DNA of 64,000 nucleotides from Pseudevernia furfuracea. Taxonomy: Eukaryota; Ascomycota; Lecanoromycetes; Lecanorales; Parmeliaceae. Positions 10,008-20,641 of the stretch are shown one piece after another. The notes below the pieces were generated by a model. That model was given only the letters and a program-made list of their open reading frames with translations, did not search any database and had not been told where the DNA came from. The position numbers were made by a program, and so were the translations under genes. Position 1 is the first letter of the stretch; each line of letters opens with the position of its first letter. The stretch covers positions 558,001 to 622,000 of the forward strand of contig JAIUPT010000050.1 of assembly GCA_022315425.1 (NCBI GenBank), written 5' to 3'.

Positions 10008-12294
10008 ATGGGTTTGCTGCAAGTCGACATCTGGAGGCTGAGTGAGAGTATCTACTGAAGGCTAAGCTGTAGGATTTCCGGACGAACACTAGACTGGCCC
10101 AGCGCGAAGAAAGCAGCACACCAGGTGCGAGATGATGGGATAGAGGCAAGGGAACAGGAGTAGATAGTTGCGCCAAGATATGCTAATCCGTCATATCAGC
10201 AACTGGTTTCGCTATGGCAAAGAACAAAGGACCGTGACAACGATCCCTTCCTCTGGGGAGACGAGGTATGCCGAGGTCAGGCTAGATCAGTGGGTGTTTG
10301 GCTTAACACGGCATCAGACCGAAGGTTTACTGCTTGTTTTCGAGAACGAGTCGCGACAAGTCCAGCCATACCCGTATGCAGCGAATCTTATAAAGGAGCT
10401 GAACACGGACAGGGAATATCTTGAGCATGGTGAATTAATGCATTGTGCGGCTGACTTCCAACCAGAGGGGAGTAGCTTTAGTCTGGAAAGTGTACCAGAG
10501 AAGCCAAGGGGAGTCAGCTCCCACGATTTACTAGTTGCGGAAGCGAATATGAAATCGAGGTAAGACCGACTTCCAATTTGAGAGCGTCTTCACGCTCATG
10601 CTGGCCCGTGCAATTTACAGGCGTGCCCTTATCAAGAAGCACATGAAAGTTGATGGATGCTTCGTCACACTGACTGCGTTCCCACGATTGGGAGCAAAGG
10701 AAGACTCGCCTTGCGATGACGCTCTAGTACCTTCGGACGAAATACAACGATCACAATTTCTCCGTGACAACTTGATAAGTTCTCACGTCAGATACAAAAC
10801 AATGACAGCAAATATTCGATGGAGACGCGGACGAAAAGTCGAAGTGAATGTACCGGTGTACCGAGATACGAAAACCCCTTGGCCATTTCACGATCCGACG
10901 GTGGACTATGACTTGAATCGATGGCCAGAAGACGACGATGTCCGCAATGGAGCTGTGAAGGAGAATCACATTCACATGGATTCCTCACTTTTCGGCTTGT
11001 CATGCTGTGGCTTACAAATCACCGTCCAGACGAGAAATATGGACGAGGCACGAAAATTGTACGATCAGCTCCTTCCAATGGGTCCGATACTGCTGGCATT
11101 GACGGCAGCAACTCCAGTGGTCAAAGGATTCTTGGCCGACACAGATGTTCGATGGAACATGGTCGCTGCTTCGGTCGACGATCGGACACGCGAAGAATGT
11201 GGCGACAAGGTATGTTTTGGAGAATGATTTCTCTCAGTTGCTTTATTGATCGAAGCATGTTGCAGCCACTCTGCAATGATCGATGGAGACTACCAAAGCC
11301 GAGATGGGCATCAGGTTCCACATATATATCGCAGGACCCACGGTTGCGAGATGAGTATTTGGACCAGGCTTTGATCGTCGACGAGGCTATCAAGCAAAGA
11401 TTACGCGATGCCGGAATGGATCAGCGTTTGGCAGCCCATTTCGCTCATTTGGCCATTCGCGATCCTCTCATTGTCTACGACGAAGACTTGGAGAAAGTAG
11501 AGATTAAGGAGACTAGGCGGTTCGAAATGATCCAGACCACTAACTGGCAGACGCTGCGGTTCAAACCGCCTCCATCCTTCGCCGAAGAAACAGGTTGGCG
11601 AGTCGAGGTCAGATCAATGGAGGTGCAGATCACCGACTTTGAGAATGCGGCGTTCAGTATCTTTGTCGTCCTCCTGACCCGGACGATACTGCATTTCGAT
11701 CTCAACCTCTATATACCGATAGGGAAGATCGACGAGAACATGGAAAAAGCCCATGCCCGAGATGCGGTCGTGAGCCGCCACTTTTTCTTTCGTTCAAAAA
11801 TCACTCCTGAAACGGTAGATCCGGAAAACCCCAACGGCGGTCCGTATACCAATGGTGGAACTTCTCAAGATCCGCCTTCAAGAAAAAACAGCGGGGCAGT
11901 TGCAGATGAGTACAGGCCTATGAGCATCAACGAAATCATCAACGGCGGATCATCATCATCACCGCGAGAAAAATCCCCTGGTCTGATACCGCTTATCGAG
12001 AAGTATCTAGATACATGTGATTACGATTCGACGACTAGAAGCAGACTGGACGAGTATTTGAACTTCATCAAAGAACGAGCCAATGGGAACTTATCGACGA
12101 CTGCGAAATGGCTTCGATCTTTCATCCAGGAGCATCCTGAGTACAACTCCGACAGCGTGGTAGGCAAAGGGGTCCTCTATGATCTTATCAAGCTGGTAAG
12201 GGAAATGTCTGAAACAGACTTCAACCATGGCTTGAAGCAAAAACTGCTCGACTCGGCAAAACAGGTTTGTGATTTCGGTATAGCAAAAGATTGA
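10008..12294 (+). CDS. Glutamate-cysteine ligase (gamma-glutamylcysteine synthetase)
   Basis: This enzyme joins L-glutamate and L-cysteine using ATP, the first and rate-limiting step of glutathione synthesis in the cytosol. The family is clear from FLWGDE (metal-binding acidic site near the N-terminus), RRGRKVEVNVPVYRDT, DDDVRNG, ALTAATPVVKGFLADTDVRWN, GSTYISQDPRLR, EVRSMEVQITDFENAAFS and HARDAV. Exons by frame: up to 10145, 10200-10265, 10318-10559, 10621-11209 and 11266-12294, about 680 aa, the usual size. The intron 10146-10199 appears to be GC-AG (GCAAGG donor, GCTAAT branch, ATATCAG acceptor). The family start MGLL matches the ATG at 10008, but no standard intron links it to the DWPSAKK exon (about 10092-10145): a TGA lies between them and the splice phases do not fit. 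The first exon is therefore uncertain or damaged; everything from 10092 on is well supported. Confidence 0.9.
10146..10199 (+). other. Putative GC-AG intron in the glutamate-cysteine ligase gene
   Basis: The 54-nt interval starts GCAAGG and ends ATATCAG, with GCTAAT as branch point. Removing it joins DDGIE to QLVSLWQRTK in frame, matching the family segment GIEQLL-x-W. No GT donor nearby gives this join. Confidence 0.7.
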
Positions 12295-12642
12295 CGGCCA
12301 ACATACATCGGGTTCAGAGGGCTTCGAACAAGGCGGGGATAGCGGCATGATCTCGATGAGCCTAGCCTTCTCATCTCGTTGCGAGCTTCGAGAATGTACA
12401 CAGACTAGTTATTGATCTGCTTCAAATCATGACGCTGTCTTCTCCCACAATACTCGTTCGGATCTCTTTGCAAGCCGTCATCTCGAGTATATGGCAAGTA
12501 GGAATTGGTCCCAAAAGTTGACCAACATACGATACATCAAGTCTTTTCTACCCCGGCCATGGATTGCTTCATTCGAGCGACTTCGCAGCAGCATTAATTT
12601 TCCCCTCGATGATCCGACTCCAGCGCTATGAACACACACATA
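12295..12642. other. Convergent intergenic gap
   Basis: This lies between the 3' ends of the glutamate-cysteine ligase (+) and the metallopeptidase (-). It contains copy B of the duplicated sequence. Confidence 0.6.
12355..12475. repeat. Diverged copy B of the ~130-bp sequence
   Basis: Partner of 7395-7525 in direct orientation, estimated by eye at roughly 60-70 percent identity with small indels. It starts 60 bp after the stop codon of the glutamate-cysteine ligase gene. Confidence 0.5.
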
Positions 12643-15086
12643 TCAGCAACATCTTTCCACACAACTTCGCAGAGCATTACTCGCCTCAACGCCCTTCCTA
12701 TCCCCACTATCCACACACTCTACCAGTCCCGGAAACGTCGCCCCCGCGTACCCAGTCCAGACACCAGGAGCAAAAACGACATGTTTGAACCAATTTCTGC
12801 CATCCAAACCCTTTTCATACAAGAATTTTCTTTCCAAATACTTATACCCTTCATTAATCCTCTTGACCTCGGCATAAAGCTGTGCCTTGCGCCACCATCT
12901 CCACCAGGGCACGCCTTCGCTGATTTTGGACGCGAGTGCAGCAGCACGGGCGTCGAAGGCGGTGGATGCGTTGCGCAGGCGGGAGATGGCGTTTTCGAGG
13001 AGATTGAAGGAGGACAGGGAGCGGAGCGACCCGTGAGGGGAGGCAGTAGTGAGGTTCCTGACAGAGTGGAGGTAGTTATCCAATCCAACAGCATAATCAG
13101 TAGCACTAAAAGCAATAACGGGCGTCTCCACCAACGCCGCCGCATAAAGCGCCCACACCTTGGTCATAGCGACGTGATAGCTCCAGTCCGGATCGGTGAA
13201 CTTCTCCATCCAAGAAAAACTGTCATAATTGCTATGGTAGTGATAGACCGCATCCCCGGGCCCGCCACCGAAGCCAATGTCCACAGAAGGAATACCAGCG
13301 AAGTCTTGAAAGGCAGTAAAATCGCTCCCGGAGCCCATAGTTCTGATATGTCCATCCCACAGGTCGCGAACTGTTTGGCCTGGGACGGTTTGGTTAGGTG
13401 ATTGCACTAGAGATGTAGCTTCATAGAGCGCTTTGTTTAGGAGTGGTGCAGCAGCCGCAGAAAATCTAGTTCCTCTAACGGCGACGTCGACGTTAAGGTA
13501 GGCAATAGCTGCATTCGAGAGCCAGGGTATGTATTCTTCGACCCACTCCGTGGAGCCAATGCAACCATGTTCTTCGCCGTCCCAACTTGCGAAAACGATG
13601 GTTCGAAGCGGCTTCCAGCCTTTGCTCAGAGCAACGCCGAAGCTTCGGACAACTTCGTTCATCGCTGCAGAGCCACTGTTCGGATCCCCAGCTCCACCTG
13701 CGATCCAGGCATCGCGATGGTTACCCAGTACTATGACTTCGTCTTGGAGCGTGCCGTTGATGATGCCTATCACATTCCAAATTGGAGTGGTGACATATTT
13801 CTGTTCGTTGACCAAATTCAGTACCGAATTTGATGGTGATGGGCCTATGTTATATTCGACGCCCTTATACCCCAGGCCACCTCCTTGCCAGAACCTATTG
13901 AAGTCCTCAGCTTTCGGCCCGTGGCCGTTCAAAGCCCTCAGTATCGGCAACGCATCCTTGTACGAAATTGGCACCGAAGGTATGGTGGGAGTAGAGTGAT
14001 GAGGATCGTGTCTCGGGACACCCGGCTTCGAAGGATACCCTGGGGTCGTGGGATCACCAGGTGCTATACCTGGGCCTTGTCAGCTCTGCCATCCTAGAAA
14101 TGGCTCTATTCGAACGTACTCAAGAATTGAGTGCTCCCCCTTTGCACACTACTAGGGTTCCTCGCGGGCCCACTCGGATACGTCTTATACCCGTTCTCTT
14201 CCGTGATCTCTCTATCCTCTTGCGGATCCGTGTAAAGAACCACACCCACCATCCCCAATTCTTGCGCTCTCTTCACTTTCAGACCCCGAAAGATCCCGCC
14301 ATACTTGGCGATGGCGATATTGCCCTTCAGACTGACATTTGCCTGTTGCAACTCCTCAAAATCCTTGTAAGTTCCGAAATTCACATAGACGTACTGTGCA
14401 GTGGCATTGCCACTAGCAGAGTACCCATGGAATGTAGGCACCCGGTCGTCGAGTCCAGTCGTTGGGTCTTCCGGCAGGACGTCTTCTTCCATGCTGCACT
14501 CATATTCTACCTTATATCCTTCCTCTTGATGTTCTTTATCTTTCCTATTCTCCACTAGCCCGCTTTCATCTCCCTCAACAACCGCGGCATTTCCCTCATC
14601 AATTTTCTCAAGCAACGCCAACCGATGTGTCAACGGATAATTTATATAAATATCATAGTCCACAATGCCACTCTCCACGCCAAACTCGACCCACCTGTCC
14701 CTTGTCCACTCCGCCTGGCTCAAATTCTTTCCCGCCAAATGCGGTCCCGCGGTATAATACTGCTGCCACTCCCTTGCCTTGTCTGGTTTCGGCGTCTCCA
14801 GCAGCACTTCCGTCAATTCCTTGTAAGACAATCCCTTCAGTTCATATGGTGAGTGCCATGGCAAATATGAGCCAGCATATCTCGGCGACCATTCGCTCTC
14901 AGTATTATTGCCCGGCAGATATCTCGCGGGTATCAAGAAGAGGATGATGACGACTATGAGGGTAGTACTGAGAGCGATGGTGCAGAAGCGACGAATCGTA
15001 CTGTGGGAGTAGCGGGGACGGGGTGGGGTAACGATTACCGTGGTAATGAGGGGAGTCTGCTCAGTTGGGGCTCTATTGTTCGCCAT
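12643..15086 (-). CDS. M28 metallopeptidase, glutamate carboxypeptidase II / transferrin-receptor type
   Basis: A two-exon gene: exons 15086-14120 and 14069-12643, intron 14070-14119 (50 nt, GTACGT donor, GCTGAC branch). The product is about 797 aa, the normal length for this family. A short cytosolic tail is followed by one membrane segment (about residues 41-60, IALSTTLIVVIILFLIP), then a large extracytosolic part: a PA-like domain, the zinc peptidase domain and a C-terminal TFR dimerisation-like domain. The co-catalytic zinc ligands are visible in GNHRDAW (His), GDPNSG (Asp), FASWDGEEHG (Glu pair), LNVDVAV (Asp) and HYHSNYDS (His), so the enzyme should be active. Expected role: exopeptidase at the plasma membrane or in the vacuolar/endosomal system. 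A GATA-site cluster lies about 190 bp upstream of the start. The strand, start and splice join are well supported. Confidence 0.92.
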
Positions 15087-15274
15087 GATTGAGGATCGTG
15101 TTAAATCTGTTTGCCGTTGAGTGGGACGATGAGAGAGTACATGCAGCAACTAAGTGTGCAAACTACAACAGTAACCAGAGGATTCCGATTGGACTAGATG
15201 CTGATCAAGTCTTCATGTATGTGTTTATGCCCCCCTCGATGGTGCAACAGTCTTGGCAAGTGAAATCTTGGCGG

Positions 15275-15296
15275 CTTATCAAAGGCGATAAGATAA
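15275..15296. promoter_or_regulatory. Cluster of three GATA sites upstream of the M28 peptidase
   Basis: CTTATC at 15275-15280 is followed by two head-to-tail GATAA motifs at 15287-15291 and 15292-15296, 190-210 bp 5' of the peptidase ATG. In filamentous fungi, closely paired HGATAR sites are typical targets of nitrogen-regulatory GATA factors of the AreA/NIT2 type. Nitrogen control of a peptidase gene is plausible, but this is inference from sequence only. Confidence 0.4.
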
Positions 15297-15299
15297 CGG

Positions 15300-16316
15300 A
15301 CTTTAGGGGCCCGGAATTGGCCGCCGCTACGGAGTACATTTATTTACCTTCGATCTTTCTTTCCTTTACCGATCCTCCACAATTTGATGTGAGGTTGAGG
15401 CGAAGGGACAAGAAGGGCGTGCGAGAGGAAGGAGATACTCGAGTGCTCGCGTTGGCTTCACTTGAAAGGGTTACTAGACCCCAGCACCACGACGAGGTGC
15501 GAGCTTGCTGGAGGACCTTAAAAGGCCCTAGGTCTTTTGAATTGGCCTGACCTGGAGGGCTCTTCTGCGAGCCACGTCAGTCTCGTATATTTCTCATGGA
15601 CTCCGCCAAATCCCCAAGCAGACAGATGAGACAACGTTCCCGTGCTTCAAGCGTCTCGATCCTCTGTGCTTGGCTTTGAACTTTCCCTCCAGCTGCGCGA
15701 GTCTGCTGACAACTTCTGGAGGAGGAGGGTCGGTGGGAGTGGCTTTGGTCTACGGATTGGGATGTTTTGACGTACCGTTGACTACGATTCATGCCATGAC
15801 GGCTATCATCGCCGTGGCTCCAGCCGTGATCCAGTCTGCTACTGTTGCAGGAGACACTCTGGATACTTGAAGAGGGAAAAGAGAAGAGAAATGAAGGGCG
15901 CAGAGGAAGAATAAGTACCTCAGATGGTGGGCGGTCCCTTCCCCATCTGTAAAGCATGGAGAGCAAGAGCCTGCCAAACCACAGCTCGCACACCAAGCAA
16001 GTTTCAAGAGGAAAGCACTGACCGAAGTCAAACACGGGGAGGGATCCTTCCTTTATTTGTAAAGCATGAAAGACCAAGACCCATCCAAACCACAGCCCAC
16101 ACCCCAAGCCAGCTTAAGAGGACAGCGCTGACCCAAAGGAGGGAACCGTGGGGTAGTGAGATACCCTACAAGGCGAGGCATGCGATGGGTCAAACAATTG
16201 CAAGGTGTGATATGAGAGGAGCTATGTTCATTTTGCTGCTATCGTATGTGACAAACGAGTCCCACCGTATTTAAAGGACGGCCCAGCAATGCTGTCAAAC
16301 CCACCTCCAACCCTCG
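15300..16316. other. Intergenic region with a tandem duplication
   Basis: This lies between the metallopeptidase promoter and the 3' end of the BAX-inhibitor-like gene. It contains the duplicated block at 15925-16135. A minus-strand frame at 15577-16107 is open mainly because it runs through the duplication; its last 40 codons are leucine/glutamate-rich, but I do not accept it as a gene. Confidence 0.45.
15925..16135. repeat. Diverged tandem duplication, two ~103-bp copies
   Basis: Copy 1 (about 15925-16029) and copy 2 (about 16030-16135) share ordered blocks: TCCCTTCC or TCCTTCC, TTTGTAAAGCATG, CCAAACCACAGC, CACACC, CAAG, TCAAGAGGA or TTAAGAGGA, and GCACTGACC or GCGCTGACC. They are direct repeats with scattered substitutions, so the duplication is not recent. 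Confidence 0.7.
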
Positions 16317-17395
16317 CTACTTCCTCTGGTTCCTCATCCCCAAAATCTGCACCATTCTGATAAATATGTTCAGGAAGTCCAACTCCAAATGGATACTCTC
16401 GTTCACGACGTCCCTCTTCATCATCCCCGCATTGGCCAACCGCGCATGATGTAGAATCTTCTGCGTATCGTAAAGCGTAAACCCTCCAAAAACAGCCAAT
16501 CCACCATAGAGCCACATCCTCTCCGACCACATGAGGGTCCTGGCCGCCGTAACGGGTAGAACTAGCGGAGCGAGGCCCGAGACAGCGACGATCGCAACAC
16601 CAGCGAGTAGTGGTCCGCCAAGGTAAAGGTATTTTTCTTGCTTGGCGGTCGCGCCGACGAAGGCAATAGAGCCCATCATAGCGACTGTGTAAAGGCCAGC
16701 TCGGGCGAGGATGGCGGGTTGCATGAACATGAGAGGGGAGAGGATGGCGGCCTGGCATAGATTGAAGCCACCCCAGAGAGCGTATTTTTGAACGTAACTA
16801 GTGTCGCGCTGTTAGCTTAACATTCCAACCCAAAGTTTTCAGGGTGGAGGAGGACTGAGGCTTACTTATCAGGGCTGGTAGCGAATGTCCCATACATAGT
16901 CCCGATACTCGCCGCCAGTCCCACGCCCATGACGACCCAAGGGTTTGTCGTCATGAGCCTGTAGGACCACCCGCTGCGATGCAAGGCGTTTGCCGCCACA
17001 CCAATGATCCCCACACCGAGGCCAGTATGCATAAAAGTTTCATTCAGAAAGGCCCGTTCGTATGGCGGCATGCCACCATCTTCTCGAGTCTCGCGGTTGA
17101 AGATAAAATTGGTGGCGACTATCGTACCGCCGACGATGGCGGCGCCATAAAGGAGCTTTTGCGCCGTGCTGCCGGTATCAGGCCGCGCGATCTGGCCGCC
17201 AGGCTGCATGTAGGTGCGACGGAAGGATTGCTGGAAGGCATTTCGAGACTTGACGAGAGCTGTTAGAGGTGAAGTGGACTTAAAAATCGAGGTCTTGGGC
17301 GTGCTGTGAAATGCACGACTTGTAGCTTGAGTAGCTTTGGGAAATTGCTTCATGCATGTGGCGATGGCCATCGGCCGACGAAGGACGAATGCCAT
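16317..17395 (-). CDS. Mitochondrial BAX-inhibitor-1 family membrane protein (GHITM-like)
   Basis: Exons are 17395-16866 and 16797-16317 with a 68-nt intron (GTAAGC donor, GCTAAC branch), about 336 aa. The first 45 or so residues are basic, Ser-rich and lack acidic residues (RAFHSTPKTS), as in a mitochondrial targeting sequence. Several hydrophobic segments follow: around residues 85-105, 120-135, 150-170, and five or more in the second exon. The C-terminal part, with LYDTQKILHHARL and a conserved acidic region before the end, is the Bax1-I (UPF0005) signature and resembles animal GHITM. The family is linked to inner-membrane organisation and to calcium or ion handling; the exact role in fungi is not established from sequence. 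Confidence 0.88.
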
Positions 17396-17753
17396 TATTA
17401 TCTGCTGTGGACGTCGAGTTCGAGATACTTGCGAGGAGGAGGTTGTGTTTAGAATGTCGAGTGTAACGGAAGGTTCGGGGGGAAGGGCGGGTTTAGTGTA
17501 CTAAGTTTGTTAGCGCAAACCATGTGGCAAATTTTGACGCTATTCATTAATCCATCATCGGTTCTACCAAAGACTAAAGAAACTGAACGTGCGCATAGAA
17601 ATGATATATAGATGTCGGCTATACCGCAAATACTCGTGCTATCATGATACGCTCACATTTGGCAAAATAAGCTCTTCAGCTGTAAATGCAGGCAATAAAT
17701 GGCTCAACATACAGTCAAATATCCCAGGCCTCTCCGGACATCAGAAATAAATG
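17396..17753. other. Gap between two minus-strand genes
   Basis: It includes the promoter of the BAX-inhibitor-like gene and the 3' region of the next gene. I see no further feature. Confidence 0.5.
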
Positions 17754-20641
17754 TCATTGGACTTTGGCCCTCCCTTTAGCTACTGTCTCGAACTTCACTC
17801 GCTGTGAAAACTTCTCCATACTTCCGCTCTCGAGCCACTTGCTAAGATTCTTGCACTGACTGACGTCGAACGCCTCGAGCTTGTGGCAACCGTCAACAAT
17901 AGCCTCGACGCCGACACCGGTAACTCGAACGCATCCTCGGACGGATAGGTCACGCAGTTCAAGAAGGTGAAGGCCGATACTGCGGAGTGACGAGTCGGAT
18001 ACTGCACTGCCGCAGAATGATAGGTTGAGCTTTCTCAGTTGCTGACAGCCAAGGGCAAGAACCTCCGTAGCCGTATCTGAGAGAGCGCAGCAGAATGACT
18101 ATGTACAAGGTCAACAAATATTCCTGGCATCAAAATCATACTACTTACCAAGTCCAGGTCTTTTAGACCCTTAGCAGCATTCGTCAGGTACACGATGGCA
18201 TTGTCCGTCAGATAGGTACAATCAGCGAGACAGAGCTTCGTCAACCTCGTGAACTGGAACTGGCCCCAGTGTTGGAACCCCTGATCAGTAATGGTAGTGC
18301 ATCGAGTCAAATCAATTGACTCAAGCCTTGAAGCAGCATGATAAGCCATGTGTGCCATCGATCGATCCGTGACGTGTTTACAGTAGGATAAAGTGAGGAT
18401 CCTGAGCTTTGGACATCCGAACACAGTCCCAGGAGGAGGTTGATTGGGAGGTATGGGCGCACCGACGGATCTTGCCGCGGCGTGGCGTCCGTGCGCATTG
18501 TTCTGTGGGTTGCCTTGGACCACCCACCCAACAACTCGTTGAAGTAGGTTGTCGCTGACCTTACGGCAATTGCTCAGATCCACCTCCTCGAGGCTTTTGG
18601 CTTTGTTTGCCATTTCTAAGACTGCCTGGGCTGTGATGTCCCATACACTTTTCATCCTCCACGTAGTGACGTTCGCGCCGCAAGTATTTGACAGAGCTGC
18701 GAATCCTTCGTCACTGATATGGAAGCAGTTGCTAATATCGATAGCTCGAGGCCTTGTACCGACGAAAGGGCATATACGGTTGACTAACACCTCATCCGTG
18801 ACTTTGCGATTGTAGGGCGTAAGATTGAGTTCTCGTACGAGCTCCGGAGTTTCTTTGAGCAGCTTTGACCAATGCAACGAGATCAAACGAAGACGCATAA
18901 GGTCGTGCAGCTCAAAGTACTCAAAGATAGAGATCAGCACACTGTCTGGAAGTATACCCTGGCTGAACTCGCTCGGTCTACGTTGCAAGGTGTTCGGTCG
19001 CTTAGGCTTTGCTAGTGTGTCTGGTGGCGACATGGCATGCTTGAGCTTCTTGGAAGGCGTTGATACAATATGGGGCGGTGAATTTCGTCGCTCGATGTTT
19101 TCTTTGCCTTCACCTTCCTCACCTTCTGTCAATGGAGGAGCCAGTGAGCTGCGCCGTGATCTCGAGAATGATTTGTCGAGATCCACATTCATGAAGGGAT
19201 CAGGATCAGCGGGTTCAATGATTGGACGGTCTTCGATTCGGCTTGGCTTATGAGGTGTTTCGAGCTTTGTATGTGAGAATGTCACCTTCGGGACCGATTT
19301 CTTCCTCGTACCTTTATGTTTGCTCCGTTCGGCAATAGCGAGCTGTGCGATAGGAGGTGTAGAGTCTTCAGCGTCAGTCATGATAACATCACCGTCTGAG
19401 CCAGACTTCAGCCGTTGCCTCGCAGTCTTTTCGACCTGCTGTCTCACGGCTGGGGGGCACCTCAACCAGAAATTCGATAAAACCTCACCGGTGATCATTA
19501 GGCATTCAACCGACGAGACCGAGCGAACAGTTGCAGTTCGTCGTGGCGCTAGCGATAAGCTAACTACTTCTCCAAAATACTGCCCTTGCTTGAGGCGAGC
19601 CTTGACTTGGGTTCCACGCTTGATATTTCGTCCCGCACCATTGGCCAGCGTGCGTAGATTCTGCCCAGGGGCCTTCTCATCGATAACTTCTACCTCTCCT
19701 CGAACGAGGAAGAATACCTCGCGACCTTGAGAATCCTGCTGAATGATGTCTGTAAACGGCGGGTAAGTACATGGCTGGGCGTTCAATCCTAGGAAATGTA
19801 GCATATCGGGTGGCAGTTCGGAAAACAGTGGCAATTCTTTGAGTAGTTGTCGGACATTGACAAGGCCATCGCCAAGCGCACTTGAAATAGTCGTATCAGT
19901 CAGGCTTGGTGATGGTGATTTTCGCTTTTTGTTGGTCTGTATCCCATTATGCCGTCTGTCATCAGCTTCTGACATAACGATATCGCCATCTTCGCCATCT
20001 CGCGCTCTTTTTTCTCCTCGTCCCAAGGAGGTTGGTGGATCGGATTGAGAGGATGCCAGCTTCTCCTGCTTCTTTCGTTTCAAAATTGATAGCCTCTCTG
20101 AAGCCTCGTCTCTGATAGCTCGCTCGACCTCGGGAAATCTGGGGAGCTCTTTGGTGAGATCCTCTTTCTTCAGCGTTACAAGCAGACACTTGGTACGCGC
20201 AACGATTGTGGCCGTTCGAGGTATTGACATCAGGATCCCAATCTCTCCGAAGAACGCCCCAGGTTTCAATTCAGCGTATGTGCTTTCCCCATCTCTTGAA
20301 GTGACCGCTACTGCTCCACGTACCAACCAGTACATAGCCTTCGCATCCTCTCCCTCGGTCAAAATGTAGTCATGGGGCGCGTGTGATTGAGGCCGCAAAT
20401 GTTTTCCAATAGCGGCGAGGAACGCGTCGGGAGCGGAAAGAAAGAGGGGAAATGCTCGTATGCGGTCATACATGTCGAGTGGTATGCCATGGATGGTCGA
20501 TGCAGTAAGAGGAGATGGTCGAATAGGTCTCGCAGGATTCGTCTCCGAGTTAAAAGTCCTGATCAATGATAGGGCATCAGGTACTGGAGCCGCGTTTGCC
20601 TTGCTGCCAAACGTTGGGACTCCCGCCCTGTGACGCCGCAT
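17754..20641 (-). CDS. Cyclic-nucleotide-binding / F-box / leucine-rich-repeat protein
   Basis: Exons are 20641-18149 and 18098-17754, intron 18099-18148 (50 nt, GTAAGT donor), about 945 aa. Two cyclic-nucleotide-binding-like beta-rolls come first (about residues 65-185 and 255-395). Each has a phosphate-binding-cassette-like turn: GAFFGEIGILMSIPRTATI and GQYFGEVVSLSLAPRRTATV. A disordered, charged linker follows, then an F-box (about 560-600, LPDSVLISIFEYFELHDLMRLRLIS) and AMN1-type LRRs to the end, with repeated L-x-x-C-x-x-(I/V)-(T/S)-D. The F-box suggests an SCF ubiquitin-ligase substrate adaptor with LRRs as the docking surface. Whether the beta-rolls bind cAMP or cGMP is unknown; the canonical R of the cassette is present (PRTAT, PRRTAT) after E. 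The start is the first ATG after an in-frame stop. Confidence 0.9.

Noticed and set aside
10008..15086. Functional pairing of glutamate-cysteine ligase with a glutamate carboxypeptidase-like enzyme
   Set aside because: The genes are convergent and common housekeeping types. Adjacency alone does not support a glutathione-related cluster.
15089..15550. 153-codon plus-strand ORF overlapping the metallopeptidase promoter
   Set aside because: It starts at the divergent gene's start region, has no family character, and overlaps the GATA cluster. Taken as promoter sequence.
15577..16107. 176-codon minus-strand ORF
   Set aside because: Half of it is the translated tandem duplication. The rest has no recognisable family and no splice continuity.
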